Assembly: GCF_900111255.1 (NCBI RefSeq)
Contig: NZ_FOGP01000003.1
Span: 186,001 to 250,000 of the forward strand
Source: Parafannyhessea umbonata
GTDB lineage: Bacteria; Actinomycetota; Coriobacteriia; Coriobacteriales; Atopobiaceae
Direction of reading: 5' to 3'
DNA length: 64,000 nt
Shown here: positions 17,865 to 25,686 of the stretch, piece by piece
Layout of the letters: the number at the start of each line of letters is the position of its first letter
Position numbering within the stretch: position 1 is the first letter of the stretch
The notes under the pieces: model-generated
What the model was told of the DNA's origin: nothing
The model's database searches: none
The model's input: the letters and a program-made list of their open reading frames with translations, nothing else
Program-made: the position numbers and the translations under genes

Positions 17865-18401
17865 CTACTTAGCAGCCTTGCCGAGCTTCCTACGAATGTG
17901 CTCGCCCTCGTAGTGAATGCCCTTGCCCTTGTACGGCTCGGGAGCACGCTTGGAACGGATCTCGGCGGCAACCTGGCCGACCTGCTCCTTGGAGATGCCC
18001 TTCACGGTGATGTGGGTGTTGTCGGGGACGTCGAAAGAGATGCCCTCGGGAGCAACGTAGACAACGGGGTGAGAGTAGCCAAGGGAGAGGTCGAGATCCT
18101 TGCCCTTGAGAGCGACACGGTAGCCGACGCCCGTAAGCTCGAGCTTCTTCTCGTAGCCCTCGGAGACGCCAACAACCATGTTGTTGATGAGGGTGCGGGT
18201 GAGGCCCTGCTGAGCGTTGGACTCAGTGGTGTCGTCGTTGCGGGTGACGAGAATCTCCTCGCCCTCCTGTGCGATGGTCAGAAGGTCGGAGAAGGTGCGA
18301 GTGAGCTCGCCCTTGCCGCCCTTGACCGTAACGGTGGTGCCCTCGATGGTCACAGTAACTCCAGCCGGAACCGTGACAGGCTTCTTACCAATACGAGACA
18401 T
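17865..18401 (-). CDS. rplF: 50S ribosomal protein uL6
   Basis: 178 residues, beginning MSRIGKKPVTVPAGVTV, with the duplicated domain and C-terminal EPYKGKGIHYEGEHIRRK. uL6 sits near the factor-binding site of the 50S. Normal length. Confidence 0.98.
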   Translation of the reverse strand: MSRIGKKPVTVPAGVTVTIEGTTVTVKGGKGELTRTFSDLLTIAQEGEEILVTRNDDTTESNAQQGLTRTLINNMVVGVSEGYEKKLELTGVGYRVALKGKDLDLSLGYSHPVVYVAPEGISFDVPDNTHITVKGISKEQVGQVAAEIRSKRAPEPYKGKGIHYEGEHIRRKLGKAAK

Positions 18402-18429
18402 TGTCTCCTCCTATCGTGATTCTGACGAG

Positions 18430-18828
18430 TTACCAGACGAAGCAGATGACCTCGCCGCCGATGCCGAGCTTGCGAGCATCGCGGTCGCACATCATGCCCT
18501 TGGAAGTGGAGATAACGGCCGTGCCGAGACCACCCATGACGCGGGGCAGCTCGTCCTTGGTCGCGTAGATGCGGAGGCCAAGCTTGGAGATGCGACGGAT
18601 GCCGCGGATGACCTTCGCGTTACGGGCGCCATACTTGAGCGTGATGTGGAGGGTCTTCTGAGGCTTGGTGTCCTCGACCTCGTAGCTCTCGATGTAGCCC
18701 TCTTCGCAGATGACGCGCGCGATCTCGACGAGCACCTTGCTGGAGGGCATGGAGACCTCCTGCTTGCCCGCGCTGTTAGCGTTGCGGATGCGCGTGAGCA
18801 TGTCTGCGATGGGATCAGTAACCTTCAT
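18430..18828 (-). CDS. rpsH: 30S ribosomal protein uS8
   Basis: 132 residues. [17 protein letters not shown] at the start and the C-terminal [11 protein letters not shown] match uS8, a primary 16S rRNA binder. In E. coli uS8 also represses the spc operon at rplE; whether that holds here is not known. Confidence 0.98.
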   Translation of the reverse strand: MKVTDPIADMLTRIRNANSAGKQEVSMPSSKVLVEIARVICEEGYIESYEVEDTKPQKTLHITLKYGARNAKVIRGIRRISKLGLRIYATKDELPRVMGGLGTAVISTSKGMMCDRDARKLGIGGEVICFVW

Positions 18829-18915
18829 TGATTCCTTCTCCTTTGTTAGTGATGAAACTGCGCATGCGGTTCACTCGAGCCCATGGCCCCAGCGCCTGCA
18901 CGCGAGAGCTCCTTC

Positions 18916-19101
18916 TTACCAGCTTGCCTTGCGGACGCCAGGGAGCTCGCCCTTGCTAGCCAGCTCGCGGAAGCAGACACGGCAGAGACCAAACTTGCGG
19001 TAAACGGAGTGGGGACGCCCACAGCGCTGGCAACGGTTCTGCTTGCGCGTCGAGAACTTCGGCTCGCGGTTCGCCTTGACGATCATCGATGTCTTAGCCA
19101 C
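18916..19101 (-). CDS. rpsN: 30S ribosomal protein uS14, zinc type
   Basis: 61 residues, the short zinc-binding form. Four cysteines in CQRC and CRVC bind one zinc. It ends PGVRKASW as usual. It lies between rplE and rpsH. Confidence 0.98.
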   Translation of the reverse strand: MAKTSMIVKANREPKFSTRKQNRCQRCGRPHSVYRKFGLCRVCFRELASKGELPGVRKASW

Positions 19102-19157
19102 AAATCCTCCTTCAGGAAGAGGCCCCAGACTCCCTGGGGCGACTTACAAACTATTGA

Positions 19158-19715
19158 CTAGGCCTTCTTGAACGGGAAGTTGAAGGCAGCGATGAGTGCC
19201 TTGCCCTCCTCGTCAGTCTGGGCGGTGGTCACGATGGTGATGTCCATACCACGAGTGCGGTCAATGGAGTCGAAGTCGATCTCGGGGAAGATCAGCTGCT
19301 CGGTGACGCCCATGGAGAAGTTGCCGTGGCCGTCAAAGCTGTTGGCCTTGATGCCTCGGAAGTCGCGGATGCGCGGGATGGCGATGGCGATCAGGCGATC
19401 CAGGAACTCGTACATGCGGTCGCCGCGGAGGGTAACCTTGGCGCCGATAGCCTGGCCCTGACGCAGGTGGAAGGTTGCGATCGACTTGCGAGCGTGCGTG
19501 ACCATCGGCTGCTGGCCGGTGATGGCGCGAAGGTCGCGGACGGCGCCCTCGATGGCCTTGGAGTCGGTAGCGGCCTCGCCGACGCCCATGTTAACGACGA
19601 TCTTCTCGATCTTCGGGATCATGTTGACGTTCTTGTAGTTGAACTGCTTCTGCAGCTCGCCGCGAATCTCGGAGCGGTACTTCTCCTTGAGGCGCGGGGT
19701 GATGCTCTCTGCCAT
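19158..19715 (-). CDS. rplE: 50S ribosomal protein uL5
   Basis: 185 residues from the ATG at 19715, which follows AAGGAGTG. The core [24 protein letters not shown] and the C-terminal [10 protein letters not shown] are typical of uL5, which binds 5S rRNA. In most bacteria rplX lies directly upstream; here rplX is 8.2 kb away, behind three surface-protein genes. rplE therefore begins its own transcript, with a long leader and a candidate promoter at 19807-19835. Confidence 0.98.
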   Translation of the reverse strand: MAESITPRLKEKYRSEIRGELQKQFNYKNVNMIPKIEKIVVNMGVGEAATDSKAIEGAVRDLRAITGQQPMVTHARKSIATFHLRQGQAIGAKVTLRGDRMYEFLDRLIAIAIPRIRDFRGIKANSFDGHGNFSMGVTEQLIFPEIDFDSIDRTRGMDITIVTTAQTDEEGKALIAAFNFPFKKA

Positions 19716-19806
19716 TTGACACTCCTTACTATGGGGTTTTAAGTGCGGGGTCGGTCCTCGCACCTCCTGGATGGCTCCAGGAGCCGGTTGCGCCAGATGA
19801 GTTCGA
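19716..19806 (-). other. rplE leader with two hairpins
   Basis: The 5' leader of rplE can form a 7-bp stem (CTCCTGG with CCAGGAG, loop of six) and a shorter GC stem (GTGCG with CGCAC) before the ribosome site. A regulatory role, for example autogenous control by a ribosomal protein, is possible but not shown by sequence alone. Confidence 0.4.
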
Positions 19807-19835
19807 GACATAGCTCTCCCTATCTAGAGACGCAA
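19807..19835 (-). promoter_or_regulatory. Candidate rplE promoter
   Basis: On the minus strand, TTGCGT (19830-19835), 17 bp, TATGTC (19807-19812). It is a moderate match. A promoter is needed somewhere here because the surface-gene block separates rplE from rplX. Confidence 0.45.
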
Positions 19836-19916
19836 GTTGCAATAATACGCCCTTAGGAGCCGAAAGGGGCCGATAGCTGGAATATCCACAATTCTCCGCA
19901 GCTTGTTCACGTACGC

Positions 19917-19953
19917 GAGAAGGGCTTGGCGTCCGAGTCGTCAAGCCCTTCTC
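19917..19953 (-). other. Long stem-loop after the surface-gene block
   Basis: A perfect 12-bp stem (GAGAAGGGCTTG with CAAGCCCTTCTC) and 13-base loop, 32 bp past the last surface gene. No T-run follows on either strand. It probably ends or processes the surface-gene message, but is not a textbook terminator. Confidence 0.55.
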
Positions 19954-19985
19954 CCCTGTTTCTACACATATACCCAAATGCGGTG

Positions 19986-20789
19986 TTAGTCGCCCTGATG
20001 CTCCTTGTCCGCCGTATCGTCGTGGTTGGTCGCGCCGTGGCCGGACTTCTTATGGCGGGCCACAAGGCCAAGGCCGATCGCCACAAGCCCGAGCGCGAGC
20101 GCCGGGGCGATTGGCGCAACGAGGTCGCCGGTCTGGGCCAGACGCTCGAAGAGTGACGCCTGCTTGGGTGTCTGCCCCTCCCCCTCGCGCGCGACGGCCT
20201 CGTCCTCGCCGCGCTTGGTGACGGTCACGGTGCGCTCGTCCGGCAGCGCGTCGTCATAGAGGGCAAAGCTGAACTTGTCGGTCAGAACGCAGTTCTGGGA
20301 GCCGTCCGCCTTCTCGGCGCCGGCCAAAATGACCACCGTGGTCTCGAAGTTGGAGTCCGAGAGCAGATAGAAGCTGACGGGGTCCGCCTTCTGGTAGCCG
20401 TCCGGGGCGGCAAGCTCCACGAGGACGTAGCGTGTGGCATCGGCCGCATTGGCCGACGCGTTGAGGCGCGCGTTCTTGGCGATATGGTGCACCTCGCTTG
20501 CCGTCCACCAGCTGTCGACGGGGTCCGAGAGGTCGCCTGCGTCGTAGTCCTCCTGGGTGAAGATGGCCATGTGGGCGCCCACGACGTACTCCCCGCCGTC
20601 GGAGCCGACCTTGGCGACGTTGAGCTTGGTGGTCTCGTCGCTCACGCCGGCGCCGTCGTGCTTGTACTCGAGCGTCACGTCGGCAGCGACCGCCGGCGCC
20701 GCAAGCGCGCACGAGAGCGCCGCGCAAATCGTCACCACGAGCAGAAGAGGCGCGGCGCAGCGGGCCGCCCCATTGTCGATGCGATTCAT
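19986..20789 (-). CDS. Cell-wall-anchored SpaA-like surface protein
   Basis: 267 residues. A signal peptide (residues 1-36, ending near APAVAA) leads to one Cna-B/SpaA-like beta domain: GGEYVVGAHMAIFT near residue 65 and VLVELAAPDGYQKAD near 125, the usual lysine-to-glutamate isopeptide layout. The C-terminus is a sorting signal: LAQTG at about 217-221, a hydrophobic stretch and RHKK, then an unusually long hydrophilic tail of about 20 residues. A sortase would cut LAQTG and link the protein to the wall. Its ATG overlaps the stop of the giant upstream gene (TAATG), so the two are translationally coupled. No sortase gene is in the window. Confidence 0.8.
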   Translation of the reverse strand: MNRIDNGAARCAAPLLLVVTICAALSCALAAPAVAADVTLEYKHDGAGVSDETTKLNVAKVGSDGGEYVVGAHMAIFTQEDYDAGDLSDPVDSWWTASEVHHIAKNARLNASANAADATRYVLVELAAPDGYQKADPVSFYLLSDSNFETTVVILAGAEKADGSQNCVLTDKFSFALYDDALPDERTVTVTKRGEDEAVAREGEGQTPKQASLFERLAQTGDLVAPIAPALALGLVAIGLGLVARHKKSGHGATNHDDTADKEHQGD

Positions 20790-23700
20790 TATTTCAGTCC
20801 CTTGACGAGTTGAGAGAACGTCGGATCGTCCTCGTAGACGAGGTGGTACGTGCCACCCTCGGCGCTCACCGTGAAGTACGCGGAGCGATACGGGTCGACC
20901 AGGTGGCCGGCAGGGGCGGTCTCCTCCTTGAAGTAGTAGGCGACACCCTCGGTGAGGGGCACGTCGAAGGTCATGTAGCCGTCGTCGCCCGAAACCTGGT
21001 TGCCCATGTAGACATCGTTGCCGTTGGCGTCTATCATCCACAACCCGTAGCGGGCGTCGGCAAGCGGCTCGTACGGCGCGTCCTTCGAACGCTTCTGGAC
21101 GCGGACCGCAAGCGTCTTGACGGAGTTCACGAATGTCGGGTCGTCGGTCGGGGCCCCGTCCTTAGCGTAGCTTCCGCGCGCGACCAGCCTGCCGCCCTTG
21201 CCCTCGGTCACCGACACGTGATAGACGATGGTCGAGCCATCGTAGTTGATGGTCTGGTCGGAGCCGTCAGCCTGCTCGACGATGCGGAATTCATACTCGC
21301 CGGGCTGTGTGAACGTAAGTCCGCCGATCAGCTGCCCGGAACCGTCCTGCTGGCTGGACGCATCGAACCTAACGGCGCCCGTCGCGCCGTTGGTCGCCGT
21401 GGCCAACAGATTGCCCTGGGCGTCCAGAAGGGCGAAGCGGAACTGCCCCGCGCTCATCGTGGCACCCTTGAGCTCCTTCCTCACTTCGGGGACGACGCTC
21501 ACCTTGCGGACCCTCTGGGCCTTGCCCGCAAGCGAGACGCCCCTGAAGGAAAGCCTCACGTTGGCGTTGTTGTAAAAGGCAATTGCGCGGTCGCTCGAAA
21601 GGCTCGCATCCACCCCCATAAGCTGCTGGCAGACCGAGGTGGTCTGGTCAGGGGCGACGTGGACCCTGATCAGATACTCGCTGAGGTCGTTGGCGTCAGG
21701 CTGGTCCTGCAGCTCGCGCAGGACATAGTAATAGTCGCCCGGCTTGCGGTAGCCGATCTGGGGAAGGTCGACCCCGGCGACGCCGTTCGCGAACTTCTGG
21801 TTGTGAACGGTCACGCTGAACTGCTGGCCGTCATCGACCACGTCCTGCCCCCCGGCATACGCAACGCCTGCCCCGGAGCGCGAATTGCCCTGGGCATCGG
21901 CCGCCTTGAGCTCATACGAGAAGGACGCGGCGCCATCGGGCCCGAAGTAGTGCTTCTCCGCACGGATGGACGCGGTCGCGTCGAAGCGCGTGTTGACGAA
22001 GGTCGCTGGATCGCCGCTCGCCGCATCGCCGTCGTAGCTGACGGCGGTCTGCAGGGTTCCGCTGCCGTCGTCGGTGACGTGAACCGTCACCTTGGCCTCG
22101 TGAGCATCATAGGTGACGCCGTCAAGCGTCCGGGTCCCGTCGCCGTTGTCGGTGGCCCCGGAGGGAATGTCCTCGCGCACGGAGTATGCGAAGTCCTTCT
22201 CGTAAACGCGCTTGCCGCCCTCAACCATCTGCGAGGAGTCAAAGGCGAGCGGCTGGAACCTCACCGTGCCGTCGGATCCGTTGGTCGCCTGCCCCACAAC
22301 GTTGCCGTCGGCGTCGGAGAGCGTGAAGCTGAACTGGCCCTCCGCAAGGGGAAGTGCCTGCCCCGCGGCGGATCTGAAGGCCTTGCGGACCTCGACCGCA
22401 GCCGAACCCTGGGCCTCGTAGCTGTTGGTAAAGGCAATGCCGCCGTTGTCGTAGGAGGCGGTCGCCTCCAGCTGGCCCCGGCCGTTGTCGGCAACATTGA
22501 TCGTGACGGGCTGCGCGCTGTCGTCGTAGGTGACTCCCCCGCGCGCGGCATCGTCCTGGGGCGCAAGCTCCCTCACCACGTAGTGGTAGCTGCCCGCCTT
22601 AGTAAACTGGTTTGCAGGAGTGCTAAGCGAGAACGTGCCGTCCGCACGGTTGGTGGCGGTGACCAGCGGCTCGGTCGCGTCGGAGCTCTCGTACAAGCCG
22701 AAGGCGAACTCCCCGGCCTTGAGGTCGCGGCCCTTGAGGACCTTCGTGCCCTCTACGGTCACGCCCGTGGGATCGGTTTGGTACGTGTTGACGAAGTCAA
22801 GCGCGCGTGCGCTATCTGAGGCCGTCACGCCAAGGGTGCCGTCGCCGTTGTCGGCGACATTTGCCGTCACCGTATAGGTTGCGGAAGAGTACGTGACACC
22901 GTCCCCCGTCTGCCCGGCGCCATCCTCGCTCACGGTGTAGCTGTGGCTTCCGACGTCCTTGCAGGTGTACTCGATGGGAGCGAAGATGATTTTCCCGCTC
23001 GCATCGTTAGTGCCCGTCGCCACAACGTCCTGCCCCTCGCGAACGGTGAAGTGATAGGCACCCGCCTCGAGCGTCTTGCCAGTGAGGGTCTTGGTCCCCT
23101 CGAGCGTCAGGGAGCCCTTCGCCTCGTAGCTGTTGCGGAAGACGGGGACCTCCGCCCGACCGTCGTCATAGCTCACGCTCGCGACGAGGCTGTCGCCCTC
23201 CTTGCGGACGTCGACCACGGCCTTGTGCGCCGACGTGTCATAGACGACGCCGTCCTTGGTCGCGTGCTGGGCATCCACGCCCTGGGGCAGCTGCTCCGCA
23301 ATCTGATATTCGTAGCGGCCAGGCGCGTCAAACTCGATTTCGCCGAAGGAAGGCGCCTTGTTGTCGCTCGTCGCGGTGATGGCGTCGGAATCGGGCATAG
23401 GGGCGCCCTGGGTCAGCGGGCTCAGCCTGAAGCCGAATGCAGTGCCCTTCTCCCACTTGTTGTAGTCCTTGGACACGCCGAGCGTTGCCGTGGCGCGCGC
23501 CATGGTGGTCTTCGCGTTGTTGAAGCAAGGCTTACCCTCTACGGGCTGCGTGCATGCCTCGTCGTAGTAGTACTCGGGGTCGGACGCAACATACTGGTAC
23601 GCCGTCGTACCATTCTGGGTGGAGACCACGCGGGCGACCCTCACCTTGGCGTAGTAGACGGTCGCGTCCGACTTGTAGGAGTTGCCGTCTGCGTCGGTCG

Positions 23701-25645
23701 CGCCCTGCGACTCCCTGATGCGGTACAGGTAGTCCTGTCCGTCGGTCGAGGAACTGTAGTTGTCTTGGTTGTACTCGATCGCGTCGAACGTGACGTCCTT
23801 GCCGTCGTTCTGCTTGGTCTGGATCGTCTTCCACCGGTCGCCATCCTTGTAGTCGAGGTCGAAGGAGAAGCCCGAGGCCGTCGAGTCGCTGCCGTCTACC
23901 AGCTTGTTCGCACCGAGCGTTGCCGACGACCCCTCGTGAAGGACCTTCTCCTTGTCGTAGACGTTATGCCACTCGCCGCTGCCGATGACGACCTTGTCGG
24001 CCACGAGCCAGCCGCTCGACGTCCCGTCAACCTTAACGCAGGCCTTGGGCGCAAGTACGACGCCAGTGATGGAGCCGCAGATGTCGAGGTCCGTGGCGTT
24101 CATGAAGTTCCAGACGATGCTGGTGGGCACTCCGGCCTTCGCTGCCTGGTCACCCAGGAAGCTGTCGGCGCCCTGGCCATTGACGTCGTACTTCTGGATT
24201 CTGGACACGTTGCCCGTGACGTTGAACACGATGGCCTGGTTGTCGTCCTTGTAAATCTGCAGCCTGGACGCCTCCGAGAGCGCCTTGCCGTAGAGGTCGT
24301 CGTCAAGCGTCACATAGTAGGCGCCCGCACCGCGACCCCTCGTGTCAAGCTCGTACTTCTGGCTGTTCTTGTTGTAGGACAGTGCGGCGTTGGCCTGATG
24401 AGCGCCGAGTGTGGCCGACTGGGAGCGACCCTGGTCCAGAAGGGCATTTACCTCGGCCTCGAGTTGCTCCGCGGACTCGCTGTCGTCAATCTTGAGGTAG
24501 CTTGCCCCGACGCTCGCGACCTTGCCCTTGTCCTCGGGGTTGGTCTTGACGTACGCGCCGTCGCCCTTGATCTTGAACTCGGTGTCGACGTGAGCCAAGA
24601 TGAACGTCTGCTCGACGGGATTGGTTTTGTCGTTTCCCGTTTGCGTGCTACACCTGCCCGTGATGGCCGCGACGTTGGTCTCCGCGTCCCCTCCCATGAG
24701 GGTGAAGTCTCGCGCGATGACGCCGTAGTACACGCCTCCCTTCAGGATGGAGTTGTACGTGTCGCTTCCGGGAGCCGAGAAGCCCTTGGCCTCGATCTTG
24801 TACTCCTGCCCCGCCTTCGCGTCTCCCTGGGGCAGCGTCAGGACGTACCTGTTGCTCAGCACGTCTCCCGTAGAGTACCTGGCCTCGTTTTGGTCGTACT
24901 TGTGCTCCGCCCTCAGGTCGCTTCCCGTGAAGAGCGTGACCTTGTACGAGACGTTCGGGTCAATCGAGCCGCCTCCGCCGCCGATCTTGTTGCCGTTCTG
25001 GTCGCGCAGCTCGTCAACGTTTGCACCATACAGGCCGTTTCCGCGATACTCGAGCGGCGCCGTCACGCGGGCGTTGTTCGGACCCTCGATGTAGACGGCA
25101 AGCCTCTCGCCAATCTGGTCGTTAGCGGGCTTGCCGTCGGAGTCGGTCAGCTGAAGCGAGAAGTCCAGCTGCCTGCCGTTCGCCGCAGAAAGGTTGTTCG
25201 CGCTTGTGGCGAGCGACGTCGCCTCGACGCCGTCCTGCACCCGCTCGGCCTCGTGCGTGCTCACGCCGATGCCCATACCGCCCTGAATCTGGCTGGCGCG
25301 AACGGTATACACGCCGTCCGCGTCAGGGGCGAGCACCTGCTTGCCGCCATTGACCGAGACCGAGACCTCGTCAAGCTCGCGCCCCTCGTCGGGCGAGACT
25401 CTGAACCTGAAGTCTGCGCCAGCGGGAAGCGTCACCTTAGTCGCAGGCGCGCTGATGGTCTGTCCGTTGTAGCTGATGTACGCTCCCTCGAGGCCCAGGG
25501 CCACGTCCACGGGTTGGGCTGGCGCCGCAACCGCAACGGGCGCCTCCTCCCTCCCCTCCTCGACAGCGCCAGCCGTCACCGGCATCTGGGTCACCACCAT
25601 GGCGAATGCAAGAAATGCGGAAAGGGCCCTGCGCCCCATGCTCAT
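20789..25645 (-). CDS. Giant secreted fibre protein with pilin-type isopeptide repeats
   Basis: 1618 residues from the ATG at 25645, which follows AAGGACAGC; the frame is open further upstream but this start gives a clean signal peptide (cleavage near residue 27). Residues about 300-560 look like a choice-of-anchor A domain (GVIARDFTLMGGDAETNVAA, later SIVWNFMNA and GSGEWHN). From about 575 follow seven or so Spy0128/FctA-type pilin isopeptide repeats, starting near 575, 714, 840, 958, 1078, 1218 and 1378. Each has the pattern K-x-L-x-G-x-x-L and a closing YxVxE. A Cna-B domain fills 1508-1600. It ends FSQLVKGLK without LPXTG or membrane helix, so it needs a partner for retention; the coupled downstream protein is the obvious candidate. 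Likely a surface stalk or pilus-like adhesin. Confidence 0.82.
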   Translation of the reverse strand: MSMGRRALSAFLAFAMVVTQMPVTAGAVEEGREEAPVAVAAPAQPVDVALGLEGAYISYNGQTISAPATKVTLPAGADFRFRVSPDEGRELDEVSVSVNGGKQVLAPDADGVYTVRASQIQGGMGIGVSTHEAERVQDGVEATSLATSANNLSAANGRQLDFSLQLTDSDGKPANDQIGERLAVYIEGPNNARVTAPLEYRGNGLYGANVDELRDQNGNKIGGGGGSIDPNVSYKVTLFTGSDLRAEHKYDQNEARYSTGDVLSNRYVLTLPQGDAKAGQEYKIEAKGFSAPGSDTYNSILKGGVYYGVIARDFTLMGGDAETNVAAITGRCSTQTGNDKTNPVEQTFILAHVDTEFKIKGDGAYVKTNPEDKGKVASVGASYLKIDDSESAEQLEAEVNALLDQGRSQSATLGAHQANAALSYNKNSQKYELDTRGRGAGAYYVTLDDDLYGKALSEASRLQIYKDDNQAIVFNVTGNVSRIQKYDVNGQGADSFLGDQAAKAGVPTSIVWNFMNATDLDICGSITGVVLAPKACVKVDGTSSGWLVADKVVIGSGEWHNVYDKEKVLHEGSSATLGANKLVDGSDSTASGFSFDLDYKDGDRWKTIQTKQNDGKDVTFDAIEYNQDNYSSSTDGQDYLYRIRESQGATDADGNSYKSDATVYYAKVRVARVVSTQNGTTAYQYVASDPEYYYDEACTQPVEGKPCFNNAKTTMARATATLGVSKDYNKWEKGTAFGFRLSPLTQGAPMPDSDAITATSDNKAPSFGEIEFDAPGRYEYQIAEQLPQGVDAQHATKDGVVYDTSAHKAVVDVRKEGDSLVASVSYDDGRAEVPVFRNSYEAKGSLTLEGTKTLTGKTLEAGAYHFTVREGQDVVATGTNDASGKIIFAPIEYTCKDVGSHSYTVSEDGAGQTGDGVTYSSATYTVTANVADNGDGTLGVTASDSARALDFVNTYQTDPTGVTVEGTKVLKGRDLKAGEFAFGLYESSDATEPLVTATNRADGTFSLSTPANQFTKAGSYHYVVRELAPQDDAARGGVTYDDSAQPVTINVADNGRGQLEATASYDNGGIAFTNSYEAQGSAAVEVRKAFRSAAGQALPLAEGQFSFTLSDADGNVVGQATNGSDGTVRFQPLAFDSSQMVEGGKRVYEKDFAYSVREDIPSGATDNGDGTRTLDGVTYDAHEAKVTVHVTDDGSGTLQTAVSYDGDAASGDPATFVNTRFDATASIRAEKHYFGPDGAASFSYELKAADAQGNSRSGAGVAYAGGQDVVDDGQQFSVTVHNQKFANGVAGVDLPQIGYRKPGDYYYVLRELQDQPDANDLSEYLIRVHVAPDQTTSVCQQLMGVDASLSSDRAIAFYNNANVRLSFRGVSLAGKAQRVRKVSVVPEVRKELKGATMSAGQFRFALLDAQGNLLATATNGATGAVRFDASSQQDGSGQLIGGLTFTQPGEYEFRIVEQADGSDQTINYDGSTIVYHVSVTEGKGGRLVARGSYAKDGAPTDDPTFVNSVKTLAVRVQKRSKDAPYEPLADARYGLWMIDANGNDVYMGNQVSGDDGYMTFDVPLTEGVAYYFKEETAPAGHLVDPYRSAYFTVSAEGGTYHLVYEDDPTFSQLVKGLK

Positions 25646-25686
25646 GCTGTCCTTCACGTTCGTTCTCTCGATTCGAGCTCTCATAC

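Noticed and set aside
20787-20791. Stop codon between the giant fibre gene and the anchored protein as a frameshift that split one gene
   Set aside because: The second protein has its own complete signal peptide, so it is a separate secreted protein; the overlap is ordinary translational coupling.
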